This document shows, one piece after another, positions 7,545-15,336 of a DNA stretch of 64,000 bases; the stretch's first letter is position 1; each line of letters begins with the position of its first letter. The notes under the pieces were generated by a model, which saw only the letters and a program-made list of their open reading frames with translations, made no database searches and had not been told where the DNA came from. Source of the DNA: Anaerolineales bacterium (GTDB taxonomy: Bacteria; Chloroflexota; Anaerolineae; Anaerolineales; Villigracilaceae); contig JAUXUL010000005.1 in assembly GCA_030680795.1 (NCBI GenBank), forward strand, positions 23,163-87,162, written 5' to 3'. A program made the position numbers and the translations under genes.

Positions 7545-8171
7545 ATGTCCAACGTTCACGAATCCAACCACCCGCTCATCGCCCACAAACTTTCACGCCT
7601 GCGTGATAAAAATACCGAACCCAAGAAATTCCGGGAACTGGTGCGCGAGATCGCCGCGCTTTTGGCATACGAAGCCACTGCCGATCTTCTCACAATACCA
7701 CGCGAACTTGAAACTCCTCTCGAAAAAATGACGGGAGCGGAACTGAAAGAAAAGGTCGGACTCGTCCCAATTTTGCGCGCGGGGCTTGGCATGGTCGAAG
7801 GGATTTGGGGTTTGATGCCGAGCGCGGAAGTCTGGCACATTGGTCTGTATCGCGATGAAGATACTTTGCGCCCTGTGGAATACTATAATAAGCTGCCTCT
7901 AGAACCGACTGTTTCCGTTTGCCTTATTCTAGACCCAATGCTTGCAACCGGCGGCTCTGCCACTGCTACAGCCGATATTCTCAAACGCTGGGGGGTGAAG
8001 AGGATTAAATATATTGGGTTGATCGCCGCGCCGGAAGGCATCAAAGCCATGCAAAAGGCGCATCCCGATATTGATATTTACGTCGCCGCAATTGACGATC
8101 ATTTGAATGAACGCGCTTATATTGTGCCTGGATTGGGCGACGCAGGCGATAGGCAGTTTGGAACGGGATAA
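7545..8171 (+). CDS. upp: Uracil phosphoribosyltransferase
   Basis: 208 residues, the usual size. It has the UPRT blocks [32 protein letters not shown], the PRPP-binding loop [13 protein letters not shown], and the uracil site near [23 protein letters not shown]. It converts uracil and PRPP to UMP in pyrimidine salvage. It has its own promoter and an ideal GGAGG site. Confidence 0.97.
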   Translation: MSNVHESNHPLIAHKLSRLRDKNTEPKKFRELVREIAALLAYEATADLLTIPRELETPLEKMTGAELKEKVGLVPILRAGLGMVEGIWGLMPSAEVWHIGLYRDEDTLRPVEYYNKLPLEPTVSVCLILDPMLATGGSATATADILKRWGVKRIKYIGLIAAPEGIKAMQKAHPDIDIYVAAIDDHLNERAYIVPGLGDAGDRQFGTG

Positions 8172-8208
8172 GCCAGTGATCAGTGCTCAGTAGGCAGTGA
8201 GGCGAAAG

Positions 8209-8758
8209 ATGTGGAATTGGATTGTCTTCAGCTTTCTCACTTTATTTCTGATCTACATTTCACGGGCATCGTTACGCGCGCCGCGCTCGCATGGCTTCTA
8301 TCGTTTCTTCGCCTGGGAATTCATGCTGGCCCTGTTCCTTATCAACGAAAAAATTTGGTTTCAAAATCCATTTGCGTGGTATCAACTCATCGCGTGGACT
8401 TTGCTCTTCGCATCGCTGATCCCGCTGGCATTCGGAGTACGTGCGCTAAAGTCACGCGGGAAGCCATCTACCGAGAGAGGAAGCGACCCAACATTGCTTG
8501 CCTTTGAAAAGACCGCACAACTTTACAAGCGGCGTTTACAAATACATTCGCCATCCGCTTTACAGTTCATTACTTTTGCTGACGTGGGGTATTTTCTTCA
8601 AAAACTTTTCGGTGGCAGGAATTGTCCTTGCAATCGCCGCCACAGTTTTTCTGGTTTTCACCGCGAAAGCAGATGAGACGGAGTGTATTCAATTTTTTGG
8701 CCCTGCTTACGACAATTATATGAAAAGAACAAGGATGTTTATTCCGTATATCTTCTAA
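8209..8758 (+). pseudogene. Isoprenylcysteine carboxyl methyltransferase-like gene, frameshifted
   Basis: Reading starts at the ATG at 8209 (MWNWIVFSFLTLFLIYISRA) with three hydrophobic segments and runs to FEKTAQL near 8523. From there the family sequence continues in another frame as TSGVYKYIRHPLYSSLLLL, ending EYNYMKRTRMFIPYIF-like at 8758 (the YDNYMKRT tail and RHP motif are typical of the ICMT/PEMT family). The break is at CAACTTTACAAGC around 8521-8530, one extra or two missing bases. Either the gene is broken or the assembly has an indel. An intact relative is at 10456. Confidence 0.8.
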
Positions 8759-8820
8759 AGCGGAGAGTGGTCTTTTGCAGATAAACAATTAAACCGAGCA
8801 TCCTTGAAACCTATTTTGAA

Positions 8821-8884
8821 CCACTGAGACACGAAAACACAGAGAAAGACCATTTAGAAACTCCGTGCCTCAGTGTCTCAGTGG
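8821..8884. repeat. Inverted repeat
   Basis: CCACTGAGACAC at 8821-8832 is matched perfectly by GTGTCTCAGTGG at 8873-8884. The body (cacagag...ctccgtg) belongs to a dispersed repeat type, with a related copy at about 35795-35905. Confidence 0.7.
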
Positions 8885-8993
8885 TAAAGGCTCTGATGTT
8901 ATTCACGAGTTTTTTTTCTCGATTAATGTGGAAAAATTCAATAGTCCGCCTTTGCGAAATGGCAGACTGAAGTCTGCGCTCCCGGAGAACATT

Positions 8994-10008
8994 ATGAAAG
9001 CCATGCTCCTGCGCGAGTCTGCGCTATTTTCACAAAACCCAACTCATCTTTCATTTGAGGATTTACCTGAACCAAAAATTGACGCGGGCGAAATCTTGTT
9101 GCGCGTCACCCGTTGTGGAATTTGCCACACCGAGCTTGACGAAATCGAAGACCGCATCAAGCCGCGTCTGCCGATCATATTGGGACATCAAGTGGTGGGA
9201 AACATTCTGAAGTCCGACAGCAAACTGTCGGACTTCAGAATGGCCAACGCGTCGGGGTGGCATGGATCGCATCCACCTGCGGAGTATGCCAGCCCTGCCT
9301 ATCTGGCAATGAAAATCTAGTATTGAATTCAAGGCCACAGGACGCGACATCAACGGGGGTTATGCCGAATACATGAAAGTCCGCGCGGACTTTGTTCACC
9401 CCATCCCCGGATTATTTTCTGATTCAGAAGCCGCCCCGATGTTGTGTGCGGGCGCGATAGGTTATCGGTCATTGAGATTGACCAATCTGCAAAATGGACA
9501 GTCGCTTGGTTTGATGGGCTTCGGCGGATCGAATCATCTTGTACTTAAACTGGCAAAACACAAATTCTCCAATTCTCCAATCTTCGTTTTTAGCAGGAAT
9601 CCAGCAGAAAGAGAATTCGCCTTATCGCTGGGAGCGGCATGGGCAGGGACGATTGATCAGAGTCCGCTTGAGGCGTTGGATGCGGTCATTGACACCACAC
9701 CCGTTTGGGGTCCGGTGGGTGCAGCGCTGAAACGGATCAAGCCCGGGGGCCGAGTTGTGGTCAATGCCATCCGCAAAGAAGAAGCCGATAAAGAAGCCCT
9801 GATGAAGTTGGATTACTCATCACAGTTATGGATGGAAAAAGAGATCAAATTGGTTGCGAACGTGACGCGCGCTGATGTGCGTGAGTTTTTGCAGATCGCG
9901 GCGCAGGCGAATATTAAACCTGAGTTTCAAGAATATGAATTGAAAGACGTCAATCAGGCCTTGGTTGAGATGAAGCAGGGTAAAATTCGTGGATCAAGAT
10001 ATTGGTGA
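8994..10008 (+). pseudogene. Zinc-dependent alcohol dehydrogenase, multiply frameshifted
   Basis: The N-terminal part from ATG 8994 reads VTRCGICHTELDEIED and LPIILGHQVVGNIL, the catalytic zinc region of medium-chain dehydrogenases. It then runs into a palindromic repeat (9205-9240). The structural zinc block VAWIASTCGVCQPCLSGNEN is in a second frame (from 9257), and the rest (GGYAEYMKVRADFVHPIPG, the NAD-binding LMGFGGSNHLVLKLA, stop at 10006) in a third from about 9320. Two frame changes plus a repeat make this a broken gene. Family members make NAD(P)-dependent alcohol/aldehyde conversions. Confidence 0.85.
9205..9240. repeat. Perfect 16-bp palindromic repeat inside the alcohol dehydrogenase gene
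   Basis: TTCTGAAGTCCGACAG (9205-9220), loop CAAA, and its exact reverse complement (9225-9240). It coincides with the first frame change of the gene. The core GGACTTCAG/CTGAAGTC recurs at 5574-5589 and 8962-8976, so it belongs to a REP-like family. Confidence 0.85.
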
Positions 10009-10029
10009 CTTGATTTTATCGGAGACAAA

Positions 10030-10443
10030 ATGGCTGAACCAAAAACAAAGGTCAATAACGCAAGCGTTACAGATTTCTTGAATACCATCGAGGATGAAAC
10101 CAAAAGAAAAGATTGCTTCGAGATATTAAAACTTATGAAGCAGATCACCAAAGAAGAGCCAAAGATGTGGGGTTCCAGCATTATCGGCTTTGGCAGTTAT
10201 CATTACGTCTATGCCAGCGGGCGCGAGGGAGATTGGATGCTGACCGGCTTTTCGCCGCGCAAACAAAACATCACACTTTACATCATGCCCGGCTTTGAAC
10301 GCTATAACTCGCTGATGAAAAAACTTGGCAAGTATTCCACCGGCAAATCCTGCCTGTACATCAAAAAACTTGGCGATGTGGATACAAAAGTATTAAAGGA
10401 ACTAATCTCACAATCCGTCAAGGTAATGAGGGCGAATCAATAG
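10030..10443 (+). CDS. DUF1801 domain protein
   Basis: 137 residues. The sequence VTDFLNTIEDETKRKDCFEILKLM, KMWGSSIIGFGSYHY, WMLTGFSPRKQNITLYIMPG and GKYSTGKSCLYIKKL is the full DUF1801 (YdhG-like) pattern. Some members were described as iron chaperone-like, but the function is not settled. GGAGACAAA precedes the start. It is one of the few intact genes in this damaged stretch. Confidence 0.88.
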   Translation: MAEPKTKVNNASVTDFLNTIEDETKRKDCFEILKLMKQITKEEPKMWGSSIIGFGSYHYVYASGREGDWMLTGFSPRKQNITLYIMPGFERYNSLMKKLGKYSTGKSCLYIKKLGDVDTKVLKELISQSVKVMRANQ

Positions 10444-10455
10444 AAAGAAGGTAAG

Positions 10456-11142
10456 GTGTCCGAAAACACTGGAACGGCCAAGTCTGTCGCGACCTCGATT
10501 GTCCGTCTGATATTTGGCATACCCATCATCGGGGCAATGTTCTTCCTGCCTGCGAGCACGCTCGATTACTGGCAGGCGTGGATGTGGCTGGGTACACTTT
10601 TCATTCCCATGATCTTCGTCCTGATCTATCTCGCCAAAAATGATCCCTCCCTACTCGAACGTCGGTCACGCCTGCGCGAAACGCGCTCCGAGCAGAAACT
10701 CATCATCGTCGCCTCGACCCTCTATTACCTGATCACCTTCCTCCTGCCAGGCTTCGACAAACATTTCGGCTGGTCTGCGGTGCCCGCCTGGGCGTGCATC
10801 GCCGCGGATGTGGTTATGCTCGCGGGCTATCTCCTCTTCTTTCTCGTCTTAAAAACCAATAGTTACGCCTCACGCGTCGTTGAAGTGCAACAAGGCCAGC
10901 AGGTCATCGCCACCGGCCCCTACGCACTCGTCCGCCATCCCATGTATTTGGCAATGATTCTAATGATGGTTTTTTCGCCGTTGGCACTGGGATCATCCTG
11001 GGCGATGCTTTTCTCCCTCGTCCTGATCTTCCTGTTGGCGGCCCGCATCAAAAACGAAGAAGAACTCCTGCTGACGGAACTTAAAGGTTATCGCGAGTAC
11101 ACGCAAAAGACACGCTATCGTCTCTTCCCTGGAGTTTGGTAA
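10456..11142 (+). CDS. Isoprenylcysteine carboxyl methyltransferase family membrane protein
   Basis: 228 residues from a GTG start with GAAGG upstream. Five or six membrane segments are visible, and the C-terminal signature ATGPYALVRHPMYLAMILMM (RHP motif, SAM binding) and EEELLLTELKGYREY identify the ICMT/PEMT family. Bacterial members methylate lipids or small molecules; substrate unknown. The stop overlaps the ATG of the methyltransferase downstream (TAATG), so both are likely cotranslated. Confidence 0.88.
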   Translation: MSENTGTAKSVATSIVRLIFGIPIIGAMFFLPASTLDYWQAWMWLGTLFIPMIFVLIYLAKNDPSLLERRSRLRETRSEQKLIIVASTLYYLITFLLPGFDKHFGWSAVPAWACIAADVVMLAGYLLFFLVLKTNSYASRVVEVQQGQQVIATGPYALVRHPMYLAMILMMVFSPLALGSSWAMLFSLVLIFLLAARIKNEEELLLTELKGYREYTQKTRYRLFPGVW

Positions 11143-11879
11143 TGGGCAAACCACAAAAAGACCCCGAAGGATTTGAGCGAAAGATCCTGCATCAATTGGT
11201 GGACTTCACAAACGCACACGTCCTTGAAGTCGGCTGCGGTGAGGGACGCTTGACATTCAAATACGCCGCCTCTGCAAAACAGGTCATTGCGTTCGATCCT
11301 GACCACGATTCTCTTCGCATCGCCCGCACAGACTTGCCGTACGATCTGCAAAAGCATGTTCATTTTGCAGGCGCAAGCGCAAAGGACATTCCATTCTCAA
11401 AGGAGACCTTCGATATTGCCATACTGGCCTGGTCACTCTGATGAATGGAACACGAGAGCATGGTGCATGCTCTGGATGAAATTCGTAGAACGCTAAAACC
11501 AAAAGGGGTATTAATAGACCTGCGCCCGGTCGAGGAAAACTGGTCGGTGGAGGTATCTTCGTCGGTTGGCTATCAGGCAGCGGGTAGGTTGAACGATATG
11601 CCCATCGGCCTGGCAGATGATGAAGCGGCGTTCGAAGCCCTGAGGGAAGCCGAATCCCGCAGATGGTTCGTCAAAGAAAAAGAAGAAGAATTTGCTTTCT
11701 TTTATTATTGGGATACACCCTCTGAAATGAAGGAATTCATGGAAGATGAATGGGAAGACTTTGAAAAGCTGGAAGAGTCTGTTTATCAAAAAACAAAGTC
11801 GATTTGGGCTTCAGCTAATGCGGATGCGCAGGTGCGCGTGCGTGTCAAAATGCTCATTACGCTCTGGAAGGAGTTATAA
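11142..11879 (+). CDS. Class I SAM methyltransferase with two tandem in-frame TGA codons (possible selenoprotein or pseudogene)
   Basis: ATG at 11142, GGAG in front. The first 99 codons give a methyltransferase core (VLEVGCGEGRLTFKYAA motif I, VIAFDPDHDSL, FDIAILAWSL). Then come TGA TGA at 11439-11444, and the same frame continues with MEHESMVHALDEIRRTLKPK, GVLIDLRPV and a 90-residue C-terminal region to TAA at 11877. There is no frame change. Just downstream, bases 11455-11473 form an 8-bp hairpin with loop GTG. If both TGAs are read, the product is 245 residues, a normal size. Either the TGAs are decoded as selenocysteine or the gene is a pseudogene, which would fit its damaged neighbours. 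Confidence 0.6.
11455..11473 (+). promoter_or_regulatory. SECIS-like hairpin after the tandem TGA
   Basis: AGAGCATG (11455-11462), loop GTG, CATGCTCT (11466-11473). The loop begins 18 bases after the second TGA and 21 after the first, with G first in the loop. This fits the general bacterial SECIS description (upper stem of several base pairs, small apical loop with an early G, about 16-37 bases from the UGA). It is also coding sequence, so chance cannot be excluded. Confidence 0.45.
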
Positions 11880-11952
11880 TTTCATAATTGCCCAAGCCGC
11901 CATCCTGAGGGAGCAAGGAAAACAAAAATTTTCATAGAGATTGGGACAAACC

Positions 11953-13269
11953 ATGTGTGACACTCTGATCGCAACAAAACTCGCCACAACAAACAACATC
12001 GCCATCTTCGGCAAAAATTCCGACCGCCCGCCGAACGAAAGTCAGCACATCGCCTACTTTCCTGCCGCCCAACATCCCGCAGGCAGTTCCCTGAAATGTA
12101 CCTACATCGAAATTCCGCAGGTTGAAAAAACCAATGCAGTTCTGCTCTCCAAACCCTTTTGGATGTGGGGCGCAGAAATGGGTGTCAACGAACACGGACT
12201 CGTGATCGGCAACGAAGCCGTCTTCTCAAAAATTCCTGCCAACAAAAAGCCTGCCATGCTCGGCATGGATATGCTGCGCGCTGCGCTGGAGCGCGCTGTG
12301 ACAGCGCGTGAAGCGCTGCAAGTCATCATAGACCTGCTGGAAGAATTTGGTCAGGGCGGCAACTGCACCTATGGCGAAAAACTGTATTATCACAATAGTT
12401 TCATCATTGCCAACGCAGAAGATGCCTGGGTGCTTGAAACTGTGGACAAGCAATGGGCGGCGCGCCAGATTAAAGATGTATATTCCATTTCAAACTGCCT
12501 GACCATTAAAGATCAATGGGATATGGCTTCGCCCGATCTTGTTGAACTTGCTGTGAAGAAAGGTTTTTCAAAATCCAGGCAAAGTTTCGACCTCGCAAAA
12601 GATTACTCTGATTTCCTCTTCACCAATTTTGGCAAAGGCCGCAATCGCCGCGCAACCACATTTAGCGTACTCGGCGAACAAAAAGGCAAAGTCTCGCTTG
12701 AAGCGATGATGAGCACGCTCCGCCATCACAATGCTGAGAACTTCGACCCGCAGAACAGTGTTACCGAAGTGGCTGTGTGCATGCACGCGGGCTTCGGTCC
12801 CATTCGCGTCAGCCAAACTACCGCCTCCATGGTCGTTTATCTGGATAAAAACAACCCGATCATTTTCGCCACTGGAACATCTGCCCCATGCACGAGCATC
12901 TTCAAACCCTTCTGGATGGATGCCGCGTCTTCTCTTAACCTCGGGCCTGCTCCAACACACCGAACAGATTCTTCCCTTTACTGGACTCACGAAAAACTGC
13001 ATCGCGCCACCCTGCTCAACTACCCCGAACGGATCAAGACCTATGCCGCCGAGCGCGACGAAATGGAAAAGAGATTCATCCAGGGTGCATTGAAATTACA
13101 ATCCGCCTCCGCCAAAACACGCGCGGACTTCACCGATCAATGCCTGACCGAAAGCCTCGCCGCCGAAGCCGAATGGCTCAAACGCGTAAAACTAGTACCC
13201 GCCAGGAAAACCTTCCTGTACTCGCTGGCATGGAATGGGTTTAACAAAAAGGCTGGAATGAGAGGGTAG
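11953..13269 (+). CDS. C69-family peptidase / secernin-like protein
   Basis: 438 residues from the ATG at 11953; a TTG four codons upstream is also open. The protein begins MCDTLIATKLAT, with Cys2 as the expected N-terminal nucleophile, then FGKNSDRPPNESQ, WMWGAEMGVNEHGLVIGNEA and GGNCTYGEKLYYHNSFIIAN, the secernin/C69 blocks of the Ntn-hydrolase fold. It probably hydrolyses small peptides or amides in the cytoplasm. Full length (secernins are about 400-440 residues). Confidence 0.88.
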   Translation: MCDTLIATKLATTNNIAIFGKNSDRPPNESQHIAYFPAAQHPAGSSLKCTYIEIPQVEKTNAVLLSKPFWMWGAEMGVNEHGLVIGNEAVFSKIPANKKPAMLGMDMLRAALERAVTAREALQVIIDLLEEFGQGGNCTYGEKLYYHNSFIIANAEDAWVLETVDKQWAARQIKDVYSISNCLTIKDQWDMASPDLVELAVKKGFSKSRQSFDLAKDYSDFLFTNFGKGRNRRATTFSVLGEQKGKVSLEAMMSTLRHHNAENFDPQNSVTEVAVCMHAGFGPIRVSQTTASMVVYLDKNNPIIFATGTSAPCTSIFKPFWMDAASSLNLGPAPTHRTDSSLYWTHEKLHRATLLNYPERIKTYAAERDEMEKRFIQGALKLQSASAKTRADFTDQCLTESLAAEAEWLKRVKLVPARKTFLYSLAWNGFNKKAGMRG

Positions 13270-13300
13270 GGATTTTTCAAGATTCGGGAAAAATAGCCAA

Positions 13301-13524
13301 ATGGCCGACACACTTCAAATCCAACCTGTTTTCCTGCCGCTGGCTTCTGATAAAACAGCATTGTAAAAGCAGGCGGCCCGCGTGTGAGGCTGGAACCATT
13401 GCTCAAAGCCTTTATCAGAGGCGCAACTGCAGAGCAGATTGTGCAACAATATCCATTCATTTCATGATCGAATGATGCAGCCATCAGTTACTACCTGCAG
13501 CACATCCAGGAAGTTGATGAATAA
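13301..13524 (+). pseudogene. DUF433 protein remnant
   Basis: ATG at 13301 reads MADTLQIQPVFLPLASDKTAL and stops. One frame over, from 13369, GGPRVRLEPLLKAFIRGATA, EQIVQQYPFIS, TGA, then SNDAAISYYLQHIQEVDE and stop. This is the DUF433 pattern (small HTH, often the antitoxin-like partner of a PIN toxin), broken by one frameshift and one stop. No toxin partner is nearby. It fills the 377-base gap before comEA. Confidence 0.75.
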
Positions 13525-13646
13525 ACATTATTCGTAATAACAGGTGACAGCTACAGATGAAACCAGTTCAATAATTACCTACCCATGCAATTCACTATTC
13601 GGGTTAACCGAAATTCCCATGGCTTTGGTGCCTGAAAAGACCGATA

Positions 13647-14255
13647 TCAAACCGTGATCAAATCTTTAATTTCATCAAAAGTCGCGGGACCCACGCCCGA
13701 AACATCCATGATCTCTTCAATGGTGGAAAAAGGACCGTTCTCGGTTCGATAGTCAATGATGCGTTGGGCGATGGTGGGGCCTATGCCCGGTAAACTATCC
13801 AAGTCTTCAAGTGCAGCGGTGTTGATATTGATCAACTCAGTATCTGTATTGGAATTTGAAGGTTCGGCTGTTACAGAAGAAAAATCGTCTATACCAGGGG
13901 AGCCAGGCAACTCGAGCGACGCAGCGTCCTCTACCGGCGCCTGTCCGGATTTATAGGGGATGTTTAGCTGTTGTCCATCGTTCAGTAACGCGGCAAGATT
14001 AATTGCATCAACGTTCGCGGTTGAAAGCAATCCGCCGGCCGCATCAATCGCATCCTGAATACGCGCGCCTTGCGCAAGTTCATACAACCCCGGGCGCGGC
14101 ACAGCGCCGATCACATGCACTGCAATGGGCGCTTTGGTTGGGGCAGGCTGTAAAACAATCGGCTGGCCCGCAGGCGCGCGCGAAACAAATATCAGCACGC
14201 CCGCAAGCACAAAACCTGCCATCACACCCAGCAGCACATACAAAGCATTCTTCAT
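13647..14255 (-). CDS. ComEA-like DNA-binding protein
   Basis: 202 residues. One N-terminal membrane anchor (about residues 5-25), an SLBB-type domain (VHVIGAVPRPGLYELAQGAR, IQDAIDAAGG), an acidic Ser-rich linker, and two C-terminal helix-hairpin-helix motifs (NINTAALEDLDSLPGIGPT, DVSGVGPATFDEIKDLITV). This is the ComEA layout: a membrane-tethered receptor for double-stranded DNA during transformation. ComEC is not in the window. A TAGAAT box lies 7 bases before the ATG, so the mRNA may be leaderless. Confidence 0.92.
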   Translation of the reverse strand: MKNALYVLLGVMAGFVLAGVLIFVSRAPAGQPIVLQPAPTKAPIAVHVIGAVPRPGLYELAQGARIQDAIDAAGGLLSTANVDAINLAALLNDGQQLNIPYKSGQAPVEDAASLELPGSPGIDDFSSVTAEPSNSNTDTELININTAALEDLDSLPGIGPTIAQRIIDYRTENGPFSTIEEIMDVSGVGPATFDEIKDLITV

Positions 14256-14262
14256 AAATGCA

Positions 14263-14268
14263 ATTCTA
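14263..14268 (-). promoter_or_regulatory. -10 box of comEA-like gene, leaderless type
   Basis: TAGAAT on the minus strand, 7 bases before the ATG and overlapping the stop codon of the upstream GNAT gene. No ribosome binding site is present. Confidence 0.4.
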
Positions 14269-14709
14269 CTCCAACTTCATCACCAGCAATTCCTCGCCCG
14301 TTTGCCTGAACACATCTGCAATATCGAACACCTTTTGTATGCGTTGAAAATAGCGCGGCATTTTTTCATAAGGAATGGATTTGAACCCAAATTTTTCATA
14401 CATGCGTCCATTATGAGCAATGCACATTAAGTATAATGGCCTTGAAGTTTTACGCAGCAATTCTTCGATGATCTTCCGTGCAATTCCCTGCCCGCGATAT
14501 TCGGGAGGAACGGCAATCGAAGCCATTTCCTGGATGTCGGCCCCGTGAGGTTTGACCTGTCCGCAGCCAATCACTTGGCCGCCATCATTTACCGCAACGA
14601 TAAAACGCTTCCAATCCAAACCTGTGGGGTTGATCCCGACTAAATGAATCAGACCCTTAATTTGAGCGGATTCTGAGTCCAATGCCGAGCGAATTTCATA
14701 CGTGGTCAT
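14266..14709 (-). CDS. GNAT family N-acetyltransferase
   Basis: 147 residues from ATG 14707-14709; the open frame extends upstream into the next gene, but MTTYEIRSAL is the natural start. MASIAVPPEYRGQGIARKII is the acetyl-CoA-binding motif A, followed by YLMCIAHNGRMYEKFGF, the motif B region with the catalytic Tyr. The substrate is unknown. It starts four bases after the stop of the CPBP gene and is the last gene of a four-gene minus-strand operon. Confidence 0.85.
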   Translation of the reverse strand: MTTYEIRSALDSESAQIKGLIHLVGINPTGLDWKRFIVAVNDGGQVIGCGQVKPHGADIQEMASIAVPPEYRGQGIARKIIEELLRKTSRPLYLMCIAHNGRMYEKFGFKSIPYEKMPRYFQRIQKVFDIADVFRQTGEELLVMKLE

Positions 14710-14713
14710 AAGC

Positions 14714-15328
14714 CTATATCGCTCCCGCCGCCGCGATGATAATGAACGTGGCAATGAACCAATGGATCAAAAACGGCCAGAAAAAGGACTTTGTGCGATA
14801 CGCCACCCAGCCAAAGGCAAATCCGCCAAAAATGGTGGATAGGGTTTCGACTTCAGGCTTGCTGAGATGCGCCAGCGCAAATGGGACAGCCTGCAGCCAG
14901 ATGGCCTCGTGCCCAAACTTGCGGGCGTAGGCGAACAAAATCCAGCCGCGGAAAATAAACTCCCAACCGATCAAATCAAGGAAGGTTGTCCACGGGAGAC
15001 CGGGCAGAAAACGCTCATAATAAGTTTTCATGACAGCATTCCCGCTTCCAAGAAAATAAATAACGGGAGCCATAAAAAGGATGCCAAGCGCGGTATAGAT
15101 CAGCCCTAATTTCCAATCGCCAAACGAAAACCCATATTCCCGCGGATACTCACGGAAGAGAATCAAGATAATCAGAAGCGGAATGACAAGGTATAAAATG
15201 ACGCGATCCCAATATTTATACGCCGTCAGTTTATGATAATGGTCCACCATCAACAGCAAAGTGCTGACAATGGTGACAGTGACGATCTTCCAATCAAAAT
15301 TCAGTTTTTCGCCGAGCAGATACTTCAT
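14714..15328 (-). CDS. CPBP family intramembrane metalloprotease
   Basis: 204 residues from ATG 15326-15328 (a TTG four codons upstream is an alternative). Six or more hydrophobic segments. The CPBP/abortive-infection motifs are present in reduced form: GWEFIFRGWILFAYARKFG (E..FRG motif, one of the usual two Glu replaced), PFALAHLSKPEVE (His motif 2) and FLIHWFIATF (His motif 3). It may act as a membrane protease or merely keep the fold. It follows the GT-C gene by eight bases. Confidence 0.82.
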   Translation of the reverse strand: MKYLLGEKLNFDWKIVTVTIVSTLLLMVDHYHKLTAYKYWDRVILYLVIPLLIILILFREYPREYGFSFGDWKLGLIYTALGILFMAPVIYFLGSGNAVMKTYYERFLPGLPWTTFLDLIGWEFIFRGWILFAYARKFGHEAIWLQAVPFALAHLSKPEVETLSTIFGGFAFGWVAYRTKSFFWPFLIHWFIATFIIIAAAGAI

Positions 15329-15336
15329 GGTTTCTC

